A DNA stretch of 39,914 bases from K189A clade bacterium. Its GTDB lineage: Bacteria; Pseudomonadota; Gammaproteobacteria; Pseudomonadales; Azotimanducaceae. Of the stretch, positions 8,130 to 16,898 are shown one piece after another. The notes beneath the pieces are model-generated. The model was not told the origin of the DNA, did no database searches, and saw only the letters and a program-made list of their open reading frames with translations. Location: contig CACFGV010000018.1 in the NCBI GenBank assembly GCA_902565895.1, forward strand, positions 1 through 39,914, read 5' to 3'. Made by a program: the position numbers and the translations under genes. Every line of letters begins with the position of its first letter. Position 1 is the stretch's first letter.

Positions 8130-9143
8130 ATGCCGGACGCTATAGTCTTTGTACTTTCGGGGGGCGCGCTCTGTTTGGCGGTATTGCTTGCGGTGTATTT
8201 GCGTGAGCGGGCGCTGCGAAAAACTCAAGCCATGCCGGCGGGTCTACAAACACACATCAGCCTGCCCCATCAGGCGGAGTGGACGCTGTATCACAATCCG
8301 TTTTCGCTGTGTTCGAAAAAGATCCGGGTGTGTCTTGCGGAGTACGAAGTGGATTACCAAGGCGTGATCATTGACCTGATAGAAACGGGTAAATATCAAA
8401 ACATCAGCCGGGACTTTTTGCGGGTAAACCCCGGCGCCACGGTTCCGGTGTTATTGCACAATGGTCACCCAGTCTACGAATCCCACGAGCAAGTAAGTTA
8501 TGTTGCCGAGCAAGTCGATGCATCTTGGCTGCTTGTGCCAAAAGATCCCGTGGTCCGTGAATGCATGCGCGAATGGCTGCACAAAAGCTCATTAATTGGC
8601 GACGATCCCATTGCGGCGCCGGAAGCGACGGCGGGCAATGCAGTGCCAGGTCTTACGATCCCTATTTTTGCATCTATGGTGGCGAAGATACCGGCATTGA
8701 AGATTTTTGAAGGACTGCTATTTCATCGAATCAAGCAGCGGGCGGTGTTCTTTTTCATGATGAAACTTGCTGGACTGTCGAAGACGATGACCTTGCGACC
8801 AGTCGATCGCATCATAAATCGCTCTCATCAGGCTATGACTGCGCATCTAGATGATCTAGAGCAACAGTTGATCAGCAGTAGAGGACCATGGATTTGTGGT
8901 ACGCAGTTCACATTGGCAGACGTGGGCATGATGGTTATTTTTGATCGCCTGCGTGAGGGGGATTGGTTGCAGCTGTTGGTGCACAATCGACCAGTACTCG
9001 AAGCCTACTGGTTTGCTCTGCGGCGACGACCGAGTTACCAGCAAGGTTGTCTGGCGTTCGAACATCCTCACGTGTCCGCCGCCACGGCTGAACTGGTCGG
9101 TCTTAAGCAGGCGCAGCGGTGGCCAGCAGGTATTCCACACTAG
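8130..9143 (+). CDS. membrane-anchored glutathione S-transferase-like protein
   Basis: This is a 337-aa protein. Residues 4-23 form one hydrophobic segment followed by basic residues, an N-terminal membrane anchor with the remainder cytosolic. From about residue 50 there is a thioredoxin-fold GST domain with SLCSKKIRV at the catalytic position. NPGATVPVL carries the cis-proline that binds glutathione, and YESHEQ the following acidic contact. The C-terminal helical domain ends near 320. It starts 3 bases after the dioxygenase stop, so it belongs to that operon. Some aromatic pathways use GSH-dependent cis-trans isomerases before an FAH-family hydrolase, and that is a reasonable but unproven role here. 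The membrane anchor is unusual for such enzymes. Confidence 0.8.
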   Translation: MPDAIVFVLSGGALCLAVLLAVYLRERALRKTQAMPAGLQTHISLPHQAEWTLYHNPFSLCSKKIRVCLAEYEVDYQGVIIDLIETGKYQNISRDFLRVNPGATVPVLLHNGHPVYESHEQVSYVAEQVDASWLLVPKDPVVRECMREWLHKSSLIGDDPIAAPEATAGNAVPGLTIPIFASMVAKIPALKIFEGLLFHRIKQRAVFFFMMKLAGLSKTMTLRPVDRIINRSHQAMTAHLDDLEQQLISSRGPWICGTQFTLADVGMMVIFDRLREGDWLQLLVHNRPVLEAYWFALRRRPSYQQGCLAFEHPHVSAATAELVGLKQAQRWPAGIPH

Positions 9144-9153
9144 CGCCTTAGAT

Positions 9154-10593
9154 TCAATTGCCCTGATGTTGCTGCGCAGATTCAGCCCAAGGCGCGCGAG
9201 TTTCCTCGCCGCCGAACGTGTCCCAAGCTTGGTCCGTGGTGAATTCAACAGAGCGGCGTCTGGGTATTGCCAGCAAGGCATCGCGCAAACGCGCAAATTG
9301 CTGCGGATACTGTGTCTGTAGGTCCTCTAGCTCCCCCGGGTCGGACTCAATGTTGTATAGGTACCAGGTCTCGGACTTCAGAAAGTCCGGGGTCATGGGC
9401 AGCGATCCTTCGCGGACGATTTTCCACGGCCACTCAATCAGTGCTTCGTTGTCGAAATTCGCGACAACGATGGCACGCTCTGGCAACGGCTTGTTGTGCA
9501 TTAACGCGTCTTTAATGCTGCGGCCATCGACTTTGGTGATGGGCACGCCGACGAAATCGGCTAGGGTGGGCAATATATCTGCAACATGCACAACCTCAGA
9601 GAAGGCTTGTGCCGACGCTATTTTGCCAGGCCACCAGATCGCTGCCGGCACTCGGATGCCGCCTTCAAAAACGCTGCCCTTACCTTGTTTGAGTTGGCCG
9701 TTGCTGCTGAATCCGTCCCGCATAGGCGGAATCAGCAGTTCAACCCACCAGGGCTTTGGCGGAGAGCCGCCGTTATCACTGGCAAAGACGATGATGGTGT
9801 CCTGCCCCCAAGGTTGTTGGTTAACGCTCTTTAGGATCTCGCCGATGGCTTGGTCCAGTGAGGAGATCATGCGCAGCAATGTAGCGCGCCCTTGGTGCGT
9901 CTTTTCGGGGGTGTCGGGCTCCTCGATTGGTGTATGTATTGCGTTGAAGGATACGAATAGGAACAGCGGCTCGTCGTCTTGGCTGCGGTTTTCAATGAGT
10001 TCAATCGCGGCGTCTCGAATCAAGTCGGTGGTATAGCCCTGCTCGCGTAAGGTGACGCCATCTTTTTGCCAATCCACACCACCAGAAAAGATGTGGTCGA
10101 AGTAGCCAATGCCACCGTTTAGGTGACCGTAGAACGAGTCAAAGTCCCGTTGTTGAGGCCAATACGCAGTATCGGCGTTACCCAGATGCCATTTGCCCAC
10201 AAGATGGGTTTGATAGCCGGCTTGTTTTAGAAAGCCCGGCAGGGTTGGCCACTCTAGCGGTAGACCCTGTTTAGAATGCCATTGGATAGGACCGTTGACA
10301 CCATGGGTAGTTGAGAATTGTCCCGTCAGTAAAGAGGCTCGGGAAGGCGAGCAGGTTGGGTTGACGTAGAAGCGGTCGAATGCCACGCCGCTGCGCGCGA
10401 TGGTGTCGATATTTGGGGTTACCACATCAGAGTTATGGTAACCGACGTCGCCCCAACCAAGATCATCCGCTAATAAAATTACAATGTTGGGTTTAGTGAC
10501 AGATTGAAGTTGCTGCTGCTGTTGGGCCAGCAATAAAGAAGGAGTACAGGTAACGATTATCGCGGTGAGCAGCGGTAGGCACCGATAAAGCAT
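9154..10593 (-). CDS. secreted arylsulfatase (Cys-type)
   Basis: This 479-aa sulfatase begins with a signal peptide (about 1-23, cleavage near LLA) followed by a short Gln-rich stretch. D43-D44 in LLADDLGWGD are metal ligands. C81 in CSPSR is the residue converted to formylglycine by a separate maturase. KWHLG and ASDNGG supply further active-site residues. The order resembles arylsulfatase B/I/J-type enzymes that act on sulfated sugars. An in-frame upstream ATG exists at 10710, but the ATG at 10593 has an AAGGAT-type ribosome binding site and puts the signal peptide at the N-terminus. The gene is single and converges on the GST. Marine bacteria often carry such enzymes for algal polysaccharides. 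Confidence 0.9.
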   Translation of the reverse strand: MLYRCLPLLTAIIVTCTPSLLLAQQQQQLQSVTKPNIVILLADDLGWGDVGYHNSDVVTPNIDTIARSGVAFDRFYVNPTCSPSRASLLTGQFSTTHGVNGPIQWHSKQGLPLEWPTLPGFLKQAGYQTHLVGKWHLGNADTAYWPQQRDFDSFYGHLNGGIGYFDHIFSGGVDWQKDGVTLREQGYTTDLIRDAAIELIENRSQDDEPLFLFVSFNAIHTPIEEPDTPEKTHQGRATLLRMISSLDQAIGEILKSVNQQPWGQDTIIVFASDNGGSPPKPWWVELLIPPMRDGFSSNGQLKQGKGSVFEGGIRVPAAIWWPGKIASAQAFSEVVHVADILPTLADFVGVPITKVDGRSIKDALMHNKPLPERAIVVANFDNEALIEWPWKIVREGSLPMTPDFLKSETWYLYNIESDPGELEDLQTQYPQQFARLRDALLAIPRRRSVEFTTDQAWDTFGGEETRAPWAESAQQHQGN

Positions 10594-10804
10594 GGACCTA
10601 TCCTTATCCCTGATTTGGTTGTAGGAGTGGTGCGCGCAATGCTTGCGCATGCGACTTTTGCGGTCGAAGATACAACGTTTTGCAGGTCTCGGCGAGGGAC
10701 GATCGGCCATTGATCACCGACAATGTCATGCCCTGCACCTAAGAAGCCTGCATAGGCTCGATGTTCAACAGCGACATCTTCTACGCATCCAGAGAGGACA
10801 CTCT

Positions 10805-11746
10805 ATGACACTCAAATTTGGCCTTGCTACACCGAGTAATCTTTGGTCATTGGATTGGTCACAACGTCAGCAAACGTTAAGCGGAATCGTAGCGTCTGGT
10901 TTTGATCACATTTTTATGGCAGATCATGTGTCCTTTCGTGACGGCTCAGGTACAGATGGTTTCGTTGAGGTGGCTTCACTGTCTCAATTAAATCCGGACA
11001 TTGGCGTCATGATCAGTATTTACCTGCTGCCTTTGCGCCACCCGTTACCGGTGGCGCGGCAATTGGCGAGCATGGCCAGGATTGCACCGGGGCGGATGAT
11101 CTTTGGTGTGGGTATAGGGGGTGAAGATCGGCACGAGTTGGAGGTATGTGGTGTTGATCCCAAGCGGCGCGGTGTGCGTGCCAATGAGTCGCTTGAAATC
11201 ATAAAAGGCTTACTAAGCGGTGATTCGGTGACTTTTTCCGGTCGCGAGTTTTCCGTTGCCGACGCGGTGATTAAACCGAAACCGCGTATTCCGATTCCTG
11301 TACTTGTCGGCGGGCGTTCAGATGCAGCTCTCACACGTGCGGCAAAGTTCAGTGAGGGTTGGATTGGCGTGTGGTGTTCCGCAAAGAGATTCGCGGATGC
11401 AGTGGATATTGTGCGCGATGAAGCTCAGGCTGTAGGGCGCAGTCAAGTGGACTGGTGTCATGGCTATCAGCCATGGGTCGGTGTTGATCTTAAAAGCTCG
11501 AAAAAAGCCTTCGATGCGGTAAAGCAAGGTATGGAACGCTTCTACCACATTCCGTTTGAAAAATTTGAACGCTACACGCCCTCGGGTACACCTGCCGAGG
11601 TAGCGGAACAGCTAGCGCCTTACGTGAAGGCAGGATGTCGACTGTTTAATTTGAAAATTTGCGCTGAGCACCCGGAGGAGGAAGTCGCTCTAGGTGCTGA
11701 GGTGATCAAGCATCTGCGACAGTACGCGCCTGCAAAGGTGGCTTGA
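10805..11746 (+). CDS. luciferase-like (LLM) flavin/F420-type oxidoreductase
   Basis: This is a 313-aa TIM-barrel protein of the bacterial luciferase family. Recognisable blocks are GFDHIFMADHV (about 30-40), the IAPGRMIFGVGIGG turn that binds the cofactor phosphate, and IPVLVGGRSDAALTRAAKFSEGW in the second half. The arrangement is that of the single-subunit group often labelled F420-dependent, though many members use FMN. The frame is open upstream to 10643, but ATG 10805 follows GAGAGGA at correct spacing and begins with the first core strand. It is divergent from the sulfatase and has no same-strand partner. The substrate is unknown. Confidence 0.82.
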   Translation: MTLKFGLATPSNLWSLDWSQRQQTLSGIVASGFDHIFMADHVSFRDGSGTDGFVEVASLSQLNPDIGVMISIYLLPLRHPLPVARQLASMARIAPGRMIFGVGIGGEDRHELEVCGVDPKRRGVRANESLEIIKGLLSGDSVTFSGREFSVADAVIKPKPRIPIPVLVGGRSDAALTRAAKFSEGWIGVWCSAKRFADAVDIVRDEAQAVGRSQVDWCHGYQPWVGVDLKSSKKAFDAVKQGMERFYHIPFEKFERYTPSGTPAEVAEQLAPYVKAGCRLFNLKICAEHPEEEVALGAEVIKHLRQYAPAKVA

Positions 11747-11787
11747 ATTTGGCGCCACGTGCAGGAAGCTCGCGACTCACCGTATGG

Positions 11788-12327
11788 TTAGACCGTGAAA
11801 GCTACGACTGCGACGGAATACGCCGCGAACAGCGCTGACCACAGCGGAAATCGGTTAGGTAGGCTGATCACTAAGGCCATGAGTGCAACCCCAATGCTCG
11901 GTACAATCAACGAAAGCAATACCGCACTGTCGTACATAACGATGTTGACATAAGGGCCGACGAAAAAGTAAAACAGCATAGACAGGGCAGAGAGCCGACC
12001 AAGTTTTTTGCTTTCCTGGAGCATATCTAACTGCGCTTGCTCCGGCAGAGTCAGCGCCATCTCGGCAGCGCCGTACAAGCAAGATGATCCGAAAACAAGC
12101 AGTATGAAATCGAGGAAGGACCAAGCCTCCATCACCCGCAGTCCCCAGCCTATCCACCAAAGTTGGAGGATGTACAGCATTACGCAAAGCGCCCATAACC
12201 CCGAAGACCAATGAAAGACCACACGATCTTTGCTGCGCACTAAGCCCGCTATAGTGCGCAGCATTCGAGTCATTGCCAGACCAAGAATGATGGATACCGC
12301 GATGAAGATATACTCATGCTGAGTCAT
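11788..12327 (-). CDS. hypothetical membrane protein (179 aa)
   Basis: Five or six hydrophobic segments (about 5-25, 40-62, 68-90, 112-130, 135-155 and 160-178) indicate an integral inner-membrane protein. I recognise no catalytic motif. Its start overlaps the end of the upstream 125-aa membrane protein gene by 14 bases, so the two are co-transcribed and may work together. The tryptophan-rich LQLWWIGWG stretch lies at the end of a membrane segment. Confidence 0.7.
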   Translation of the reverse strand: MTQHEYIFIAVSIILGLAMTRMLRTIAGLVRSKDRVVFHWSSGLWALCVMLYILQLWWIGWGLRVMEAWSFLDFILLVFGSSCLYGAAEMALTLPEQAQLDMLQESKKLGRLSALSMLFYFFVGPYVNIVMYDSAVLLSLIVPSIGVALMALVISLPNRFPLWSALFAAYSVAVVAFTV

Positions 12328-12691
12328 TTGAGGTGCTCAAAAACGCCAGCAGGGCGAGGGTGGCTGTAACAAATTCAAATGCCAAGGCTCCGTAGGTGTA
12401 CGTCGTTATGGCTGCTGCGGTCATCCATGCCGAAAACAGACGTGCCATCGCGAGAAAGCCCATGGTGAGCCCAAGCAGCGCCAAGCCCGGACGATAATAA
12501 TCTTGTCGCAGCAATGCGATTAGGCAAAACAGACCAATGGCGCTTTGCAGACCGCCGTACATACCGCCGACCTCGGCGTAGGCGTTGCCATTGGTCATCA
12601 CCAAACCGGCAATGTCAGCAGGGACAGTCGGTGCGAAAAAACCTACCGCCCCGTAGCCCAGCAGGAGGAGGGCAGAAAAGCCCAGCAGCAA
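12314..12691 (-). CDS. small DUF4345-like membrane protein
   Basis: This is a 125-aa protein with four hydrophobic helices and an EVGGMYGGLQ stretch between helices 1 and 2. That matches my memory of DUF4345 proteins; function unknown. The only usable start appears to be TTG at 12691, with a modest GGA upstream, so the N-terminus is uncertain. It is the first gene of a two-gene leftward unit with the 179-aa membrane protein. Confidence 0.65.
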   Translation of the reverse strand: MLLGFSALLLLGYGAVGFFAPTVPADIAGLVMTNGNAYAEVGGMYGGLQSAIGLFCLIALLRQDYYRPGLALLGLTMGFLAMARLFSAWMTAAAITTYTYGALAFEFVTATLALLAFLSTSNDSA

Positions 12692-12834
12692 TTTTCCAAA
12701 TTTAGCGATAGCGCACCTCGGGATAAGCCCTTAGTTAAGCGTTTGGCCGCGGCACCTAGGGTAGAAACAGTAGCACCCTAAATGTGAAGGTAGTATTCAC
12801 GGATGGTCGCTGGGTATGCTGCATATTTTTATAA

Positions 12835-13347
12835 GTGAGCAAACGGATGTGGAAGTATCAAGGCGCCAACAGACCAGATTTTGCCGTGCAGCCCAAGAAA
12901 GGACAGGAGTCGGTATGGGATTACCCAAGACCCCCTGCGCTGCAGCCAGACAGCCGTTCGGTAGAGGTGGTGGCTACGGATGGCACTGTGATTGCGCGTG
13001 CGAGTTCAAGTATTCGGGTGTTGGAAACCGCTAGCCCACCGACCTTCTATCTGTCCCCAGAGTCGTTGATGGTGTCGTTAGACGACGTGCCTGGTACCAG
13101 TTTTTGCGAGTGGAAAGGGCAAGCGTCTTACTTTGCTTATGCGGATGCAAAGTTAGCTTGGCGTTACGACAAACCCTCGGTGCGGTTTGCGGCCATAGAC
13201 GGTTGGTATTCATTTTATGCTTCGTTAGCGGACTGTTACGTAGATGGAGAAAAAGTTCAGGCGCAACAGGGTGATTTTTACGGTGGTTGGATCACTCCTG
13301 AAATTGTAGGGCCGTTTAAAGGCGACCGAGGCACGCTCGGATGGTAG
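12835..13347 (+). CDS. DUF427 domain protein
   Basis: This 170-aa protein carries a DUF427 beta-rich domain. The signature RVLETASPPTFYLSPE (about 65-80) is followed by CEWKGQASYF and ending motifs around FYGGWI. The biochemical function of the family is not established. The start is GTG 12835; an ATG four codons later (12847) is also possible. It is divergent from the DUF4345-like gene, across a 143-bp spacer containing short inverted repeats (TAGGGT at 12757-12762 with ACCCTA at 12775-12780; GTGAA at 12784-12788 with TTCAC at 12796-12800). It lies 76 bases upstream of an esterase gene and may be in its operon. Confidence 0.8.
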   Translation: MSKRMWKYQGANRPDFAVQPKKGQESVWDYPRPPALQPDSRSVEVVATDGTVIARASSSIRVLETASPPTFYLSPESLMVSLDDVPGTSFCEWKGQASYFAYADAKLAWRYDKPSVRFAAIDGWYSFYASLADCYVDGEKVQAQQGDFYGGWITPEIVGPFKGDRGTLGW

Positions 13348-13423
13348 CGGTGATGACCGCAAAAGATGGGATTGGCCACGGGAAATTACAGCCATTGGTG
13401 CAAAGCAAGTCCGGGAGCAAAAA

Positions 13424-14392
13424 ATGAGAGTTACTCGGGATATGGTTCATGAGGACCTGCAACCTTATTACAACCGCCTGCGTGGCTTCGAAGCGGTTAT
13501 CAAATATCGTTGGCTGAGCAAGCTGGCGAATGGCTTGTTGAAACACGCTGTAGCGGGGAAAAATCGCGGTACCCTGAACTGTGAGCAGGTGTATATTCCC
13601 AGCAGCGATGGACGCTGGCAGATTCGTGCTCGAGTGTATAAACCGCTGCAACAAGATCGCCCATTGCCGCTTCTTATTTACTTTCATGGTGGTGGCTATG
13701 TCTTGGGAGCCCCAGAGATGTCAGCAGATGTGCTAGAGCGCTTCATTAACACCAGACCCTGCGTTGTAGTGGCACCTGACTATCGTAAGGCCTATACCGA
13801 ACCCTTCCCCGCGGGCTTCAATGACTGTTACGAAACGTTATTGTGGGCAACCAACAACGCAGAGCAGTTAGGTGCTCGTTGTGACCGGGTGATGGTGGCT
13901 GGCCACAGTGCTGGCGGTGGTCTTACCGCAGCGGTGACTTTGAAGGCCAGAGACAGTGGCACGGCGGACATTGCCTTTCAAATGCCTATTTATCCAATGA
14001 TTGACGATCAGCAGCCAACGGATGCGTCCAGAGAGATGCAGGTGCCGGTGTGGAGTTCGTTGACCAATAAAGTGGGTTGGAGCGCCTATCTTACAGAACT
14101 GCATAAACGCGGTGCTGATATTCCAGCCTATGCAGCACCAGCCAGAAATCGTGACTATCAGGATTTCCCGCCCACTATTACCTTTGTGGGCACGTTAGAA
14201 CCCTTTTATTGGGAAACCCAAGCCTATGTGAAAGCGCTGGGCGAGGCAGGCGTTCCGGTGCGTTATCAGGAGTTTGATCGGTGTTTTCATGCCTTCGATG
14301 CCATCGCTGGGGGCACTTCAATCGGCAGACTAGCTCAGGCGTTTACCTACGACAGTTTTGCAGAGTTCTATGATCGCTATGTCGAAGTCTGA
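13424..14392 (+). CDS. alpha/beta hydrolase, hormone-sensitive-lipase (family IV) esterase
   Basis: This is a 322-aa esterase. HGGGY (about 86-90) is the oxyanion-hole motif and GHSAGGG (about 160-166) contains the nucleophilic serine. The final histidine is in CFHAFD (about 288). The acid residue, normally Asp in a DPLRDE-like block, appears here as Glu in GTLEPF. I recall Glu at this place in a subgroup of the family, so the enzyme is probably active. ATG 13424 follows a GGGAG ribosome binding site. It would hydrolyse small acyl esters in the cytosol. The gene may be co-transcribed with the DUF427 gene. Confidence 0.88.
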   Translation: MRVTRDMVHEDLQPYYNRLRGFEAVIKYRWLSKLANGLLKHAVAGKNRGTLNCEQVYIPSSDGRWQIRARVYKPLQQDRPLPLLIYFHGGGYVLGAPEMSADVLERFINTRPCVVVAPDYRKAYTEPFPAGFNDCYETLLWATNNAEQLGARCDRVMVAGHSAGGGLTAAVTLKARDSGTADIAFQMPIYPMIDDQQPTDASREMQVPVWSSLTNKVGWSAYLTELHKRGADIPAYAAPARNRDYQDFPPTITFVGTLEPFYWETQAYVKALGEAGVPVRYQEFDRCFHAFDAIAGGTSIGRLAQAFTYDSFAEFYDRYVEV

Positions 14393-14534
14393 GCGTATTA
14401 ATTGGTGTGGCGGAATTGAGCGAAGACAAACATGGGTTACGTCAAAACGGACAGATTGACCTTAAAACCGTTGCAGGACCGAGATAAGGGGAGTTTGACG
14501 TGGCTAAAAATCAGGTTAGGACGATTGAGCGCAT

Positions 14535-14559
14535 AAAAAAGGGGCGCAAGCGCCCCTTT
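14535..14559 (-). terminator. intrinsic terminator of the enoyl-CoA hydratase gene
   Basis: Read on the minus strand, a perfect 9-bp GC-rich stem AAAGGGGCG/CGCCCCTTT with a 4-base loop is followed by a run of T. It starts about 20 bases after the hydratase stop codon. This is the clearest rho-independent terminator in the window. Confidence 0.85.
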
Positions 14560-14579
14560 CTGCCGGCACTGGTAAAACC

Positions 14580-15341
14580 CTAGGTACCAGTCCAGTTTGG
14601 AGCGCGCTTTTCAGCAAACGCTACAGGGCCTTCTTTTGCATCATTGGAAGCAAAGACTTCTTTCTGCAGCGGGATTTGCATTTCCCACAGCTTGTCTTCT
14701 TCGATGCCCATAGACGCTGCGCGTACTAAGGACTTTGACGCTTTAACAGCCAAGGGTGCGTTTTCGGCAATGCGTTCGGCCAGAGAAATCGCTGCACCAA
14801 GTGCCTCGCCGGGTTCGGTCAGCGCGCTGAGCAAGCCCGCATCCATGGCTTCTTCTGCGCTGATGGGTTCACCGGTTAACGCCATCTCCATAGCCTTGGC
14901 GTAACCCACCCGGGCGGGTAGTCGAAAGACGCCGCCAGCGGCGGCAAATAGGCCAACCTTAACCTCGCGGATACCTATCTTTGCACCCTTTGCGGCGACG
15001 ATGAGGTCGCACGTAAGCATAACTTCGCATCCGCCTGCTAATGCGAAGCCGTTTACAGCAGCGATCAGCGGCTTTTTGGCCCCGGAGCGTACGAAGGTGT
15101 TGAGCGGGCCAATGTCTTCACCGCGCGCGAAAGCTTTCAAATCCATGCCGGCGCAAAATGCCCGACCGCTGCCGGTAATAACGCCGGCGACCAGGCTGTC
15201 GTCTGCGTCGAGTTCTTGAATGGCGTTCCACAGACCATTAGAAAGCGCACCGTTAATAGCGTTCATGGCATCGGGGCGATTTAAGGTAATCACCATGACG
15301 CCCCCCTGGCGCTCTACAATGACGGCTTGTTCTTCACTCAT
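14580..15341 (-). CDS. enoyl-CoA hydratase / crotonase
   Basis: This is a 253-aa crotonase-fold protein. The first oxyanion-hole block is GSGRAFCAGMDL (about 57-68) and the second is NGFALAGGCE. The two catalytic glutamates of true hydratases are present with correct 20-residue spacing: E106 (GGCE) and E126 (IRE). It therefore likely hydrates 2-enoyl-CoA in a beta-oxidation-type pathway. ATG 15341 is chosen because AAGGAGAG precedes it at good spacing; the frame is open to 15413 but that extension has no conserved sequence. It is monocistronic with its own terminator and lacks a neighbouring dehydrogenase, so the substrate is unknown. Confidence 0.9.
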   Translation of the reverse strand: MSEEQAVIVERQGGVMVITLNRPDAMNAINGALSNGLWNAIQELDADDSLVAGVITGSGRAFCAGMDLKAFARGEDIGPLNTFVRSGAKKPLIAAVNGFALAGGCEVMLTCDLIVAAKGAKIGIREVKVGLFAAAGGVFRLPARVGYAKAMEMALTGEPISAEEAMDAGLLSALTEPGEALGAAISLAERIAENAPLAVKASKSLVRAASMGIEEDKLWEMQIPLQKEVFASNDAKEGPVAFAEKRAPNWTGT

Positions 15342-15520
15342 TTGACTACTCTCCTTGTTGTGCTGGTGGCGGCGAAGCATCGCACGAACGGTGTCATAGT
15401 GAAAACAGGGCATACCAACACACTTGCCTGAGCCACAAGGTCATTTAATTCGGGGTTGCTCATAGAAGCTAGGCAGTTGCAGCAATATCACGTAGCGTGG
15501 TGCTTTTTCGGGGGATCGAT

Positions 15521-16708
15521 ATGCGCGTTGAATCTTATCGAACGCTGATCGTGCTGCTGGCGGCTCAGTGCTTCGGCCAGACTGCCGCGCCAGTATTGGT
15601 GTTGCTCGGCGGTCTTGTAGGCACCCAGATTGCTCCCTCAGCGAATCTCGCCACCTTGCCCCTGGCCTTTATGATTATCGGCACCGCCTGTACAACTGCC
15701 CCGGCTTCTATGCTGATGGCTCGGGTCGGCCGCAAACTGGGGTTTTTGTCTGCGTCATTGCTGTCGATTTTTGCTTCGCTGTTGGCGGCTTGGGCGGTGC
15801 ATCAACAGTCCTTCAGTTTGTTTTGCATAGCGGCTTTTCTTATTGGTAGCTACATCGCTTTTTTGCAGCAATATCGCTTTGCGGTGGCAGAGTCTGTGGC
15901 AATGGAAGAGGTGCCGAAGTGCCTGTCGATTTTGATGCTCGCTGGCATCGTAGCGGCGCTGCTTGGACCGGAGGTGGCGTTGCAATACAGCAGTGTTGAC
16001 GGTTTGCCTGATTACGTAGGGTCGTTCATCGGGCTGGCAGTGTTAATGGCGCTGGCTTTTTTGGTGCTGCTGGTATTTTTTCGGGATACGCCAGTGCGCG
16101 CCGACAGCGCGCAAGGTGAGGAGCGGCCCTTAGGGATCATTCTGCGTCAACCTGTGGTTATTCTGGCCATAGCTTCGGCGGTAGTGGGGTATTCGATCAT
16201 GAGTTTGATCATGACCGCGACACCGGTCAGCATGCATGAAATGGATCACCACTCTTTAGATGAAACAACCTGGGTGGTGCAAAGCCATATTCTCGCCATG
16301 TACATCCCGTCTTTTTTCAGCGGTTTTCTCGTCGCCCGCTTTGGGGTAATGCGCATTATTCAAAGCGGGTTTTTGTTGATGCTGGTTTGCGTCGTGGTGG
16401 GGTGGGGGCGACCGGATCTAATGCACTACTTCGGCACCATGGTATTGCTTGGTGTGGGTTGGAATTTTTTGTTTCTTGGGGGCACAACGCTACTGACTCA
16501 GTCTTACCGCGTATCCGAGCGCTTTAAAGTGCAAGCGGCCAACGACTTTATGATCTTTGGGCTACAGGCGATCGGCTCACTTGGCGCCGGAGTGTTGCTG
16601 GCTACAATGGGTTGGAACGGTGTTTTGGCGTTCAGTTTGCCCTGGTTGTTGTTACTGATTCCTGTGGCGATATACGCTAATAAGTACCTTGCCTCTCGCC
16701 AGTCCTAG
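15521..16708 (+). CDS. major facilitator superfamily transporter
   Basis: This 395-aa protein has about 12 hydrophobic helices. A motif-A-like loop (ARVGRKLG, about 68-75) lies between helices 2 and 3, and a soluble central loop (DSAQGEERPLG) lies between helices 6 and 7. ATG 15521 is preceded by GGGGGA; a GTG at 15497 would add 8 residues without clear benefit. It resembles MFS efflux or uptake permeases of unknown substrate. It is divergent from the enoyl-CoA hydratase and may move a catabolic substrate of the region, but this is only positional inference. Confidence 0.88.
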   Translation: MRVESYRTLIVLLAAQCFGQTAAPVLVLLGGLVGTQIAPSANLATLPLAFMIIGTACTTAPASMLMARVGRKLGFLSASLLSIFASLLAAWAVHQQSFSLFCIAAFLIGSYIAFLQQYRFAVAESVAMEEVPKCLSILMLAGIVAALLGPEVALQYSSVDGLPDYVGSFIGLAVLMALAFLVLLVFFRDTPVRADSAQGEERPLGIILRQPVVILAIASAVVGYSIMSLIMTATPVSMHEMDHHSLDETTWVVQSHILAMYIPSFFSGFLVARFGVMRIIQSGFLLMLVCVVVGWGRPDLMHYFGTMVLLGVGWNFLFLGGTTLLTQSYRVSERFKVQAANDFMIFGLQAIGSLGAGVLLATMGWNGVLAFSLPWLLLLIPVAIYANKYLASRQS

Positions 16709-16898
16709 GCCGCGGATTGGGGGCGCAGTAGATGAAACACGCACTCGCTCGGTGTGACAAAGCTGGGTTGCCAGCTCGTTTGGAGTCGAATCCAGCCAAT
16801 ACATCGATATACCAACGATGTGGATTTGAGATCAGGGAGCGGATTCAAAGGTAAAGCTCCCCGCCAGTGCGACCAAGGCAACAATTGTGGTAGCACCC

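Noticed and set aside
9218-10036. Long 272-codon frame antisense to the sulfatase
   Set aside because: It is low-complexity, Ser-rich shadow coding opposite a clear sulfatase with all active-site motifs.
10643-10804. 54-residue N-terminal extension of the LLM protein
   Set aside because: The extension is Arg/His-rich without family similarity and overlaps the divergent sulfatase start; ATG 10805 has a good ribosome binding site.
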